35,042 nucleotides of DNA, from contig JAGVXM010000040.1 of assembly GCA_018303785.1 (NCBI GenBank), forward strand, positions 1 through 35,042, given 5' to 3'. Position 1 is the stretch's first letter. Each line of letters begins with the position of its first letter. This DNA comes from Candidatus Pacearchaeota archaeon (GTDB lineage Archaea > Nanobdellota > Nanobdellia > Pacearchaeales > GW2011-AR1). The notes beneath the pieces are model-generated. The model did not search any database. It was not told the origin of the DNA and was given only the letters and a program-made list of their open reading frames with translations. Of the stretch, positions 1 through 8,538 are shown in pieces. Both the position numbers and the translations under genes were made by a program.

Positions 1-336
1 TATTATTTTGAAAGTTCTGCCGAATCATGTCCACTTGATTGTGAACTGTCCCAGAACTTTTTCTGACGCTATGCTGATGCAGATAATTAAGGGATTGTCA
101 TCGTACATTCTCTTTTGATTATGTCCAGCGTTACGAAAAAGATATCCGAAAGGACATTTTTGGAATGATGGATATTTTTGTAAGGATGTGGAAGTGATTT
201 TGAAAGAGCGTTGAGGTATGTTGAGAATCAAGAAAGGCATCATGGTCTAGCATAAAATGAAATGACGCCGTCCTCCACCGCAGTGGATTTTTTGCCACAG
301 CAAAAAACCTTTAGGGGACGGAGGATGTCACATATT
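1..336 (+). pseudogene. tnpA: IS200/IS605-family TnpA (Y1 transposase) remnant, copy 1, with right-end hairpin
   Basis: Reads LKVLPNHVHLIVNCPRTFSDAMLMQIIKGLSSYILF*LCPALRKRYPKGHFWNDGYFCKD. HxH motif is HVH. In-frame TGA at 116-118 and a later frameshift. 3' end (approx. 260-333) nearly identical to copy 2. Left edge cut by window. Confidence 0.85.
268..321. repeat. IS200/IS605-like right-end nested hairpin (copy 1)
   Basis: CCGTCC (268-273)/GGACGG (316-321) encloses TTTTTTGC-CACA-GCAAAAAA (288-307). Same structure at the end of copy 2. Confidence 0.7.
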
Positions 337-393
337 TAAATGATGGAGGGATTGTATTAACATCACACTTCACCCGTTCAATAAAATTCTAAA

Positions 394-618
394 ATGAAAG
401 GAAAATTAAGCATTCATTATGACGAAGAAGGAGACTATTTAGAGATATTTATAAAAACTAACAGGCCAACTTATGGGGAAGATTTTGTCTCAGGAGTTAC
501 TATTTTCAAAGATGAAGAAACTGATGAAATTATTGGAGTTGGAATACTCAATTTTAAAAAAATGGCTGGAGATTTAGATGAGCTAAATCTCCCGTTTGAA
601 ATTAATTTTCATATGTAA
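394..618 (+). CDS. DUF2283-like small protein, paralog 1
   Basis: MKGKLSIHYDEEGDYLEIFI... typical YDxExDxLEI N-terminus. Confidence 0.75.
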   Translation: MKGKLSIHYDEEGDYLEIFIKTNRPTYGEDFVSGVTIFKDEETDEIIGVGILNFKKMAGDLDELNLPFEINFHM

Positions 619-627
619 TTATATTTA

Positions 628-858
628 ATGAAAAATCAATTGCAAATCTATTATGATATTGAAGAAGATATCCTTGAAATAAAATTAGGCGAGCATGATG
701 AAGCGTATTATGATGAAATTGAAGATGATGTTTTTGAAGGGCATGTTGAAAAAACTGGAGAATTAGCCGGATATAAAATATTTAATTTCAAAAAACGCGG
801 CGGTATGAAGAATATAACTATCCAACTTCCTGCTCATGTGAATATCTCTACTCAATAA
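628..858 (+). CDS. DUF2283-like small protein, paralog 2
   Basis: MKNQLQIYYDIEEDILEIKLGE...; same fold signature as neighbours. Confidence 0.7.
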   Translation: MKNQLQIYYDIEEDILEIKLGEHDEAYYDEIEDDVFEGHVEKTGELAGYKIFNFKKRGGMKNITIQLPAHVNISTQ

Positions 859-880
859 AATTCTAAAATGAAAGGAAAAT

Positions 881-1096
881 ATGAATATTTATTATGACGA
901 AGAAGGAGATTTTCTAGAAATCTCTAAAGGAGATATTTCTAATTGTTATTTTGATAATTTAGGAGAGGGTATTTTCCAAATTGTTGACAAATCTACTAAA
1001 GAAATAAAAGGAATAGCCATTCATAGTTTTAAAAATAGAACTAAAAATTTAGATGAAATCAAATTAAAATTGCCATTCAAATTTAATTTTTCATAA
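881..1096 (+). CDS. DUF2283-like small protein, paralog 3
   Basis: MNIYYDEEGDFLEISKGD...; leader duplicated from paralog 1. Confidence 0.7.
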   Translation: MNIYYDEEGDFLEISKGDISNCYFDNLGEGIFQIVDKSTKEIKGIAIHSFKNRTKNLDEIKLKLPFKFNFS

Positions 1097-1098
1097 TG

Positions 1099-1275
1099 GT
1101 AGAAACATTATAAGTTCACATTCCTATTGATTTTACCATTACTTCTTTATCCAATTTATCGAGAAATTCTTGAGCTCTAATTGAAAGCTCTACAGAATAC
1201 ATTATAATCTCCTTGTTTTTCCTTTTTTCAAATCGTCTTCAGCTTTAGCTAACGAATGAATATCATCTTGAGTTA
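1099..1275 (-). pseudogene. RelB/RelE-like toxin-antitoxin remnant
   Basis: Reverse strand reads ...MNITLTQDDIHSLAKAEDDLKKGKTRRL* then MYSVELSIRAQEFLDKLDKEVMVKSIGM*; truncated relative to a normal RelBE pair. Confidence 0.45.
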
Positions 1276-1297
1276 AAGTTATGTTCATTTCTTCAAA

Positions 1298-1317
1298 CCA
1301 CTGCCTAAAGGCAGTGG
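1298..1317. repeat. Palindrome CCACTGCC-TAAA-GGCAGTGG
   Basis: Perfect 8-bp stem with TAAA loop; same CCAC...TAAA...GTGG design as 34841-34862 and 34911-34932. Confidence 0.75.
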
Positions 1318-1360
1318 ACGATTCTTTCCAGAATCATCGTGAAATTCCTGCCCCAAAAAA

Positions 1361-1534
1361 TCTAATGATAACATAAAAAGATTTTTTGGTATTGTCTATA
1401 AAAATAGAAAACATCGCGATGCAGTGAATAAGAAAGTTATGAGCGACCCTTTTGTTAAAAAATACGACGGAAAACTAATGCCTTTTTATATGAAGCGCAT
1501 GACCTATGGCGGTTTCGACGTTATTGTTGAATAA
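1361..1534 (+). pseudogene. C-terminal fragment of a DUF1428-family gene
   Basis: In-frame SNDNIKRFFGIVYKNRKHRDAVNKKVMSDPFVKKYDGKLMPFYMKRMTYGGFDVIVE*; matches remembered DUF1428 pattern (IVYKxRxHRDxVNxKVMxDP...MPFxxKRMxxGGF); no start or N-terminal half. Confidence 0.65.
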
Positions 1535-1553
1535 TTCTTGTATCACCATAAAA

Positions 1554-1582
1554 TTTATATATTAAGTAAGATACATCTTACT
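1554..1582 (+). promoter_or_regulatory. TATA box plus operator palindrome of TA module 1
   Basis: TTTATATA at 1554-1561; AGTAAGAT-AC-ATCTTACT at 1565-1582, directly abutting ATG at 1583. Confidence 0.65.
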
Positions 1583-1852
1583 ATGGTACAAATTGATACA
1601 ACGAAAATAAGTTCAAAAGGACAGATTGTTATACCGGCGAGTATGCGAGGTGATTTTAAAGAAGGAGATACTTTGCTCATCATTAAAGATAACCATACTT
1701 TATTATTGAAAAAAGCTGATGATTTGGACGAAGCATTTAAAGAAGATATTGAATTCGCCAAGAGAACTGAAGAAGCGTATAAAAGACATGAGCGAGGAGA
1801 ATTCAGAAAAATGTCTGCTGATAAGTTTCTTGAAGAACTTGAGAAATGGTAG
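1583..1852 (+). CDS. AbrB/MazE-fold antitoxin
   Basis: MVQIDTTKISSKGQIVIPASMRGDFKEGDTLLIIKDNHTLLLKK, SpoVT-AbrB signature; start placed at 1583, not at track start 1538. Confidence 0.85.
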   Translation: MVQIDTTKISSKGQIVIPASMRGDFKEGDTLLIIKDNHTLLLKKADDLDEAFKEDIEFAKRTEEAYKRHERGEFRKMSADKFLEELEKW

Positions 1853-2094
1853 AGGTAATATTTGACGAACATTTTCAAAAAACTATTTCTAAAATAAAAG
1901 ATAATAATGTGCAAAAAACTATTAAAAACAAAATTAAAAAAATAATTGAAAATCCCGAAATTGGAAAACCTATGAGAAATGTTAGAAAAGGTACGCGTGA
2001 AGTATATGCAGGAAGTTTTAGAATTTCATATGCATATTACAAAGGTAAAGATACTATTGAGTTTCTCGAGTTTTATCATAAAGATGAACAGTAA
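1846..2094 (+). CDS. RelE/ParE-superfamily toxin
   Basis: FDEHFQKTISKIKDNN...NPEIGKPMRNVRKGTREVYAGSFRISYAYYKGKDTIEFLEFYHKDEQ; overlaps the antitoxin gene. Confidence 0.85.
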   Translation: MVEVIFDEHFQKTISKIKDNNVQKTIKNKIKKIIENPEIGKPMRNVRKGTREVYAGSFRISYAYYKGKDTIEFLEFYHKDEQ

Positions 2095-2134
2095 TTATTA
2101 GCGATGATCTAATTTTGAGATATCACAAATAAAA

Positions 2135-2971
2135 TTACTTGAACCCTAATTTCTTCCAATAAAATAATCCAAGAAGAACAGATAAAACCGTCGTAGAAAA
2201 TAAAGTTATAATAAGGAACGTAACATGTTCTTCGAAATAAGCATTGGACAATGCAGGAATACCAAAAATAGCGCCGACAGTTCCAGGAACATTAACAACA
2301 ATACTAACAATAGTCAAAAATGTCATAATAACCGTAAGCTTCTTCATTGTATCATTTAACTCGCGATTCGACCTCATTTCAGATTTTGTTCGCAAAGAGG
2401 CAATTCGATAAACGTGACTTCTACATCGTTCAAGCCAATAACGCGCTTCCGTCGTGAAAAGATCATACTCAAATGAAACTAAAGAAAAATTAAACCATTT
2501 GATATCTTCTTCTTTTAATTCGATGATTATTTGGAACAATCCTTCCATTCGGTCAGTTAATTTTCGCAAAATTCTTCCAGTATCTTCAATAGAATCTAAA
2601 ACAGGATCCATCTCAAGTGTGTTCATAACCTCTCGAATACGAACAAATTCATGCGAATAATTTTTTAAAACCGCGCGCAGCAACATGAAAATACTAATAG
2701 TGCTCCGCCCAAATTTTTTATTCATTATTCGCTCATATTTTTTATCAATCTCTTTGCCATTTCCAGACGAGAACATAAGAATTTTATCATCTGCCATGAA
2801 AATAAGATTATGGCCCTGATGTCCATACGATGGAATGTTTATCACAGCAAAATCACTGTGGCTGTCAATAAACGGCGTATCAATAGCAAGAATCTGGTTA
2901 ATATCGACTTCTTTTTTCAATCGAGAAATCTCCTCTTTAAGTTCCTCAATATTCTCAATATTTTTTATCAT
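2135..2971 (-). CDS. CorA-like divalent cation transporter
   Basis: Coiled-coil N domain and two C-terminal TM segments; VPGTVGAIFGIPALSNAYF replaces the classical GMN region. ORF extends to 3037. Confidence 0.75.
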   Translation of the reverse strand: MIKNIENIEELKEEISRLKKEVDINQILAIDTPFIDSHSDFAVINIPSYGHQGHNLIFMADDKILMFSSGNGKEIDKKYERIMNKKFGRSTISIFMLLRAVLKNYSHEFVRIREVMNTLEMDPVLDSIEDTGRILRKLTDRMEGLFQIIIELKEEDIKWFNFSLVSFEYDLFTTEARYWLERCRSHVYRIASLRTKSEMRSNRELNDTMKKLTVIMTFLTIVSIVVNVPGTVGAIFGIPALSNAYFEEHVTFLIITLFSTTVLSVLLGLFYWKKLGFK

Positions 2972-3046
2972 GTTAGATTTACCTTTTATCCATTTATAAA
3001 TTTTTAGAGTAAATATATTTTTAATATACAGAAACATAATTCTATT

Positions 3047-3979
3047 ATGAAAAAGTTTTACAAAAGAATTATTTCTATTCTTGTCTTGATTGTGCTGACA
3101 ACTTTGGCTTATCTATATCTCAAAAATAATATAGAAACGTTCAGATCACTGAAAATTGTTTCTCCTATATTGTTGCTATTATTAATAGCCCTATTTTTGT
3201 CAACTTATATTTTAATTGCTTATTTAACAAGAATGATTCTAAAAACAATGAAAATATCTATATCTAATCGCGAATCATTCATGTTATCGATAGTTACTGG
3301 CTTTTACAATCTTATTACACCATTAAGAGGGGGTTTAGCAGCCAGAGCCTTATATCTTAAGAAAAATCACCAATTCTCCTATACTGATTTCATTTCTTCG
3401 GTTGCCGCAAGTTACGTAATAATTTTCTTGGTAGCAAGTGTTACAGGATTAAGTACAGCTTTACTAATTTTCATAAAAAAACAAATAATCAATTGGATTT
3501 TAGTCACTATCTTTTTTATTGTATTTTTGGCGATGATGTCTATCATTCTTTTTTCAAAAAAATTAAAAGAATCAAAATATTTTCTAATCAACAAAATAAT
3601 AATGATATCTAATAGCTGGAACATTATAAGAAAAAAGCCGCGAATAATTATTGCAGTGAGTTTGATTGCAATTACCCAATTGCTTATTTCTGCTCTTATG
3701 CTCAAATTACAATTCAGCGTATTTGGTTTCCACATTTCTTTTGTTGAAGCTTTATTTATTAGCTCAATTGGATCTCTCAGTTTGTTAATCTCTATAACGC
3801 CGGCAGGTTTAGGAATTAATGAAGCAATAACTGTGTTTTCTGCATTAACTCTGGGCATTTCCCCAGCACAAAGTTTGTCAGCAGCTTTACTGGGAAGAGC
3901 AGCTCAAATAATTATATTATTTATTCTTGGCCCAATATTTTCTTTCATTCTTTTTAGAATAAAATCTCCAATGAAATAG
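3047..3979 (+). CDS. YbhN/UPF0104 (LPG synthase TM-like) flippase-like membrane protein
   Basis: Multi-TM; TPLRGGLAARALYLKK and ITPAGLGINEAI motifs. Confidence 0.75.
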   Translation: MKKFYKRIISILVLIVLTTLAYLYLKNNIETFRSLKIVSPILLLLLIALFLSTYILIAYLTRMILKTMKISISNRESFMLSIVTGFYNLITPLRGGLAARALYLKKNHQFSYTDFISSVAASYVIIFLVASVTGLSTALLIFIKKQIINWILVTIFFIVFLAMMSIILFSKKLKESKYFLINKIIMISNSWNIIRKKPRIIIAVSLIAITQLLISALMLKLQFSVFGFHISFVEALFISSIGSLSLLISITPAGLGINEAITVFSALTLGISPAQSLSAALLGRAAQIIILFILGPIFSFILFRIKSPMK

Positions 3980-4024
3980 TACAATACACAAATGCCTTTA
4001 AACTCGCGGTATATGTAAAAAATA

Positions 4025-5617
4025 ATGATACGGAAAGTTGTGCAGAGTAGTTTCTTCCAACTGCTTTTCGTTTATACCTTTATTGTTCTAATTATTTCTA
4101 TGAATCTTATATACAGATACAGTTTTCATCTAGAAGTGTTAGCGCTTTTTCTCGGCGTCATAAGTTTTTTCATTATTAACTCTTTAGAAACAAAACAAAC
4201 AGATAAATACATTCATTATTTCTTCATAATATTTTCATTCGTTCTCATTATTTTCTTCAGGCTTGTTCCTTACATTAACAATTCCATTCCGATAGGATAT
4301 GATGCCGGAATTTACAAATATATAATTGAACATGGAACCAATTACGATCAATGGATTCTCCAAGGAACTGAACCCGGATTTTTATATTTCATGACCTTTC
4401 TTTCTTTCTTTTTATCTTCAGAATTCATCTTAATCTGGTTATTTACCGCTTTTTCTGTACTGTTAGGATATGCAATCTACATGACGACCAAAATTTATTT
4501 CGACGATTTTACCGCGATAATAGCACTATTAATTTATTCCTTATCCTCCGTTCAATTTCTAACATTTAGTTATTTGTATTACAAGAATATAACAGCCTTA
4601 TCCACAGTATTATTTTCCCTCTGTTTCTTGAAAAAATTTGAAACTAATCCAAAAAAAATTAATTTTATTTTGTTCATCTTAATGGCTATTTTGACAGGGA
4701 TATTGCATCGCCCAACATTTTACATTTTCGGATTAAGTTATTTTTTCTATGTATTCATAGCACCATTTTCAAAAAAAGATTACTATTATAATTTTGCTAA
4801 ATTAATCGTATATATTTGCGCTGGAATTCTTATCCTTTTTTTTACCATCATCTTTTACCTAGGAAAATTTAGCCCGGCAATTCTTGTCATGTTTGATCCT
4901 GTTTTAAATGCATTTTTTCAACCCGGCGAGGCTCCCGGAACTTTCATAAATTTTTTCACTTATCAATTTGCAACACTCGCATATCTACCATTTGCATTCA
5001 TAGGATTATTCTGGCTACTTAAAAATAAAAAAATAAATGTAATTTTCCTTTGGACTCTAATCGTACTCATAATAGTGTATTTCAAATTTTTCTTTTTCAA
5101 TCGTTTCATAATCCATCTGGATATAATGCTTATAATAGTTGCTTCAGTTGGATTTTCGCTGGTTATTAGCCAAAAAAGAAATGTTGGCTTTTTTATTCTT
5201 ACTATCATGCTGATGTCTTCATTTATTGTAATATATAATGAATCCTCCAAGGCAGCGCCAATTGTTTCAGAGCGGGAAATTGAGGCAATATCTTATTTGC
5301 AAAATACAGAAGCAAATGCGTATGTTATTGCTACCTCATCATTATACTCTCCAGTAGTTTTAGGGTACAGCCAGAGAAAAACTATTGCTCCAGGTCTTTT
5401 TGACGATAACAAACACTCAAGAGAGCAATGGATAGAATTCTGGAAGACCAATAATCTAACGTATATAAAACAATTCATGAATGCTTATAAAACCAACAAT
5501 AATCCACTATACGTGTTTATTGGAGAAAAACAAAAAGACAACATAGCGCAGTTCAAACCGTGCTTTGATCTCGTGTTCAATAAAAATAACAACAAAATTT
5601 ACAAATACAAATGTTAA
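4025..5617 (+). CDS. Multi-TM glycosyltransferase-like protein (GT-C-like)
   Basis: About 10-12 TM helices; PIGYDAGIYKYIIEHG...TEPGFLYFMTF; soluble C-terminal tail. Confidence 0.55.
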   Translation: MIRKVVQSSFFQLLFVYTFIVLIISMNLIYRYSFHLEVLALFLGVISFFIINSLETKQTDKYIHYFFIIFSFVLIIFFRLVPYINNSIPIGYDAGIYKYIIEHGTNYDQWILQGTEPGFLYFMTFLSFFLSSEFILIWLFTAFSVLLGYAIYMTTKIYFDDFTAIIALLIYSLSSVQFLTFSYLYYKNITALSTVLFSLCFLKKFETNPKKINFILFILMAILTGILHRPTFYIFGLSYFFYVFIAPFSKKDYYYNFAKLIVYICAGILILFFTIIFYLGKFSPAILVMFDPVLNAFFQPGEAPGTFINFFTYQFATLAYLPFAFIGLFWLLKNKKINVIFLWTLIVLIIVYFKFFFFNRFIIHLDIMLIIVASVGFSLVISQKRNVGFFILTIMLMSSFIVIYNESSKAAPIVSEREIEAISYLQNTEANAYVIATSSLYSPVVLGYSQRKTIAPGLFDDNKHSREQWIEFWKTNNLTYIKQFMNAYKTNNNPLYVFIGEKQKDNIAQFKPCFDLVFNKNNNKIYKYKC

Positions 5618-5626
5618 AGAGGAAAA

Positions 5627-7189
5627 ATGGGATGGTATACCGAGCAGTACAAAAAGGGGCATAAAAAAGAAATTAATTCTATAAAAGAAGCTGTATCAAA
5701 TCCATTTGCCGAACAAAAAAAAGTTTTCGAAAGTCCAGACCAAATTTTCAAAGAAGTTCGGTTACACATGCGCAACGAAAGAAAAATTAAAATATTCAAA
5801 ATTATTATAATTCTAATACCGATAATTCTAATATCTTTTATTTTATACAGCAATTTATTTGCCAACCATATTTTTAATTATTTTTATGATATCGGGGAGA
5901 ATGAAAAATATCTTTCACCTGAATCAAGAATATCCTCGCCAATTCAGGAAGAAATAGGATATCGCAATCTCACCGCGAGCCTCGTTTATTTTTCAGTACT
6001 AATTCCCAGAAACGCAGAGACGATCACGGTACAAACAAAATTTAAACCCAACTTTCCAGAAGATTATGTTTTTATTTTAGGCGCAAAAGACAGGGAAGAC
6101 TGGCATTACAAATGGAATCAAGTGTATAACCCATCATTGAATAATTTATCTCAGTTCGAACGCATTGACAAAGTATATCTGATCAACAAAAATCTCTACT
6201 TAGTTCCATATGACGAATTAAAATACGAAAGAAACGTAATCGTTGCCTCAGATAACTATTATACTCTATTGCCGAACATAATAACAGAGTATACGAAAAA
6301 AAATACGTCAATAAATCATTCATTGCGCGGAGGACATATTTTTTATATCTATACCGAGGAAGATCTTGAAATTACTATAAAAAAACAGGACATAAATTGG
6401 TATCCAGGTGAGGATGTTCTGGAAATTTTAGTGTACGATGCAAATGAAAATATTAAGGGAAATTTCACGATAGAAGATGATGGCATTTCTGAAGTGAGCA
6501 AAATTCCAGCACCAATTCAGGAAAAAACATACACTATTAAAAATCTTGAAAAAGGAGTATATAAACTGCAGCTTTCAAATTTTGACGGTCTGATCCGATA
6601 TATAGAAGTTAATACAAATAAAATAGTTTCAACAAAATTATTTTTAGCAGACAATCCTATTTACTCAGTTAACGAATCCAATGTAACTTTATTTTTTGAT
6701 ACTCAGCGTCCAACTAGAATCTCGATGAGAACCTGGCATTACCAAGGACTCCAAAATATTTCTATTAATAACCAATCAGTTCCGATTAAGCATTTAGTCA
6801 ATGCAACTTATTATAACGCTACTTCAGGAAGGTATGTCATTATAAGCTATGAGAATGATATAATTTTAGAATCTACCCGTTATTTTTCTTTTACAGAAGA
6901 AAGTTTATTTGAACCATTTAAGCAAACCCTTATTTCAATAAAAAATGATCTGGAATGGATGACGAGCAACGTTGATTACTTAGTCACGAATTATAAAAGG
7001 CCGAAAGAAGATAACGGCTGGCTAACAGCCGAAACAAATTTTAATATAAAAGAAGATAATATTTTTATAAAAGATAATAAAATAAATTTTGTGTACAACG
7101 TTCCGCATTTGTCGAATCCAGAATATGCGAATTACAGCATTCCTGTAGACTGGATAAATATAACTGTTTACAAAAAAGGCCTACTATGA
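5627..7189 (+). CDS. Membrane-anchored extracellular protein, unknown function
   Basis: N-terminal cytosolic segment, TM IIIILIPIILISFILYSNLF, then Asn/Ser/Thr-rich ectodomain. Confidence 0.6.
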   Translation: MGWYTEQYKKGHKKEINSIKEAVSNPFAEQKKVFESPDQIFKEVRLHMRNERKIKIFKIIIILIPIILISFILYSNLFANHIFNYFYDIGENEKYLSPESRISSPIQEEIGYRNLTASLVYFSVLIPRNAETITVQTKFKPNFPEDYVFILGAKDREDWHYKWNQVYNPSLNNLSQFERIDKVYLINKNLYLVPYDELKYERNVIVASDNYYTLLPNIITEYTKKNTSINHSLRGGHIFYIYTEEDLEITIKKQDINWYPGEDVLEILVYDANENIKGNFTIEDDGISEVSKIPAPIQEKTYTIKNLEKGVYKLQLSNFDGLIRYIEVNTNKIVSTKLFLADNPIYSVNESNVTLFFDTQRPTRISMRTWHYQGLQNISINNQSVPIKHLVNATYYNATSGRYVIISYENDIILESTRYFSFTEESLFEPFKQTLISIKNDLEWMTSNVDYLVTNYKRPKEDNGWLTAETNFNIKEDNIFIKDNKINFVYNVPHLSNPEYANYSIPVDWINITVYKKGLL

Positions 7190-7548
7190 TCAAAGGAAAC
7201 TCAGCAATTATTATAAACCATTTATTTCAGACACTTCTAGCAACCTGTCTCTTATTACTGCTAGTTGAACAAATCTGGCAGGGAACAGTATCTGTCTATA
7301 TAAATTTAAACTACCTTCTTGTTATAGTAGTTATCACTGGAATTATCGATGTTTTTTCTGAAAAGCCTGTTTTGTTCAAAGAAAAACCAACAACCAAAGA
7401 TTATTTGTTCGTTTTCGCTTTGGGAATAATCGGTTTTGCTATAATTAAATATAAAACACACCAATTAGGAAATCTATCATGGATAATTTCATTGGTCGCC
7501 GGAATTCTCATAATATTATTATCAATAATGGTGCTGAATGATGAATAA
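7186..7548 (+). CDS. Small integral membrane protein
   Basis: Four predicted TM segments; starts inside the stop of the upstream gene. Confidence 0.65.
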   Translation: MIKGNSAIIINHLFQTLLATCLLLLLVEQIWQGTVSVYINLNYLLVIVVITGIIDVFSEKPVLFKEKPTTKDYLFVFALGIIGFAIIKYKTHQLGNLSWIISLVAGILIILLSIMVLNDE

Positions 7549-7933
7549 AACTAACGTCTTAGCGTTTATAGGACTCGTGTGTATATTAGGCATAATATCA
7601 GTCATAATTCCTTTTTTTACTTCGCTGCGGCCTTTAGAATCGATGAGAATCGTATTTGGATCAGTGTATGTATTATTTCTTCCAGGATTCATAATGAGCT
7701 ATATTTTTTTCCCGAAAAAAAAACATGAACATTTTGAAACAGATAAAAACTCTATAGATTTTATAGAAAGAATTGCATTAAGTTTTGCTCTGTCAATTGC
7801 CGTCGTGCCATTAGCAGTTTTTTATTTGAATCTAATCGGCGTAAAAATAAATTTGTTGAATAGTTTTTTAACAATTCTTGGAATTATAATTATCAGTTTA
7901 TTGATAATTGGATTCAAAATGAGAAGATTTTAA
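7538..7933 (+). CDS. DUF1616-like membrane protein
   Basis: MRIVFGSVYVLFLPGFIMSYIFFP...SIDFIERIALSFALSIAVVPL. Confidence 0.65.
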   Translation: MMNKTNVLAFIGLVCILGIISVIIPFFTSLRPLESMRIVFGSVYVLFLPGFIMSYIFFPKKKHEHFETDKNSIDFIERIALSFALSIAVVPLAVFYLNLIGVKINLLNSFLTILGIIIISLLIIGFKMRRF

Positions 7934-7955
7934 TAATAATTCAGATTAGATTAAT

Positions 7956-8357
7956 ATGCAGGATTTAAAGATACGCCTAATTGAAAACAAAGACTTGATA
8001 GAACTTGCTGATATTTATAATGAAACATATAGAGTTTTTGATGTCGGAGAAAAATGGACAAAAAAATCTTCATATGATCTTCTAAAATATTAGTTAAACA
8101 GGCAACCAGATTTATGTTTTTTGATAGAATATAAAAATAGAATTATGGGAGGATTTGTTGCAGGAATTAAGCCATGGTGGGACGGCAATCACTTGGTTGA
8201 TGGAGAAATATTCATTCATCCAAAATTTCAAAAGAAAGGATTTGGAAAGCTTTTATCGAAATATATGTACGAAACTGCAATAAAAAAATACAATGTGGTT
8301 AGTTTTAATACAATAACTTTTAAATGCTACGCAGGAAATCCGCACCTTTTAAGGTGA
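7956..8357 (+). pseudogene. GNAT acetyltransferase, in-frame TAG at 8091-8093 and 3' truncation by IS element
   Basis: MQDLKIRLIENKDLIELADIYNETYRVFDVGEKWTKKSSYDLLKY*LNRQPDLCFLIEYKNRIMGGFVAG...FQKKGFGKLLSKYM; frame resumes after TAG; C-terminus lost in IS sequence. Confidence 0.8.
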
Positions 8358-8393
8358 CGGATGAATTGCGTCACCCGCAGCTAAATATTTATT

Positions 8394-8437
8394 TCTAGAA
8401 AAATTAATCCAATAGTCTAGAAAAATTAATCCAATAG
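8394..8437. repeat. Perfect tandem 22-bp duplication
   Basis: TCTAGAAAAATTAATCCAATAG at 8394-8415 and 8416-8437. Confidence 0.95.
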
Positions 8438-8538
8438 AGCTAGACAGCAGCCCCTTTGAATTCAGTACACTTAGAGATAACTGGCTCATTCTAAATAAAC
8501 TTTGTGGTGCGCGCATGCGCGCGCCGCGCGGAGAAAAA

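Noticed and set aside
268-336. CRISPR-like repeat at the IS ends
   Set aside because: Only two copies 8.7 kb apart, both at TnpA 3' ends; no spacer array anywhere in the window.
1555-1914. 119-aa minus ORF over the AbrB-RelE operon
   Set aside because: Shadow ORF; plus strand encodes recognisable AbrB and RelE proteins.
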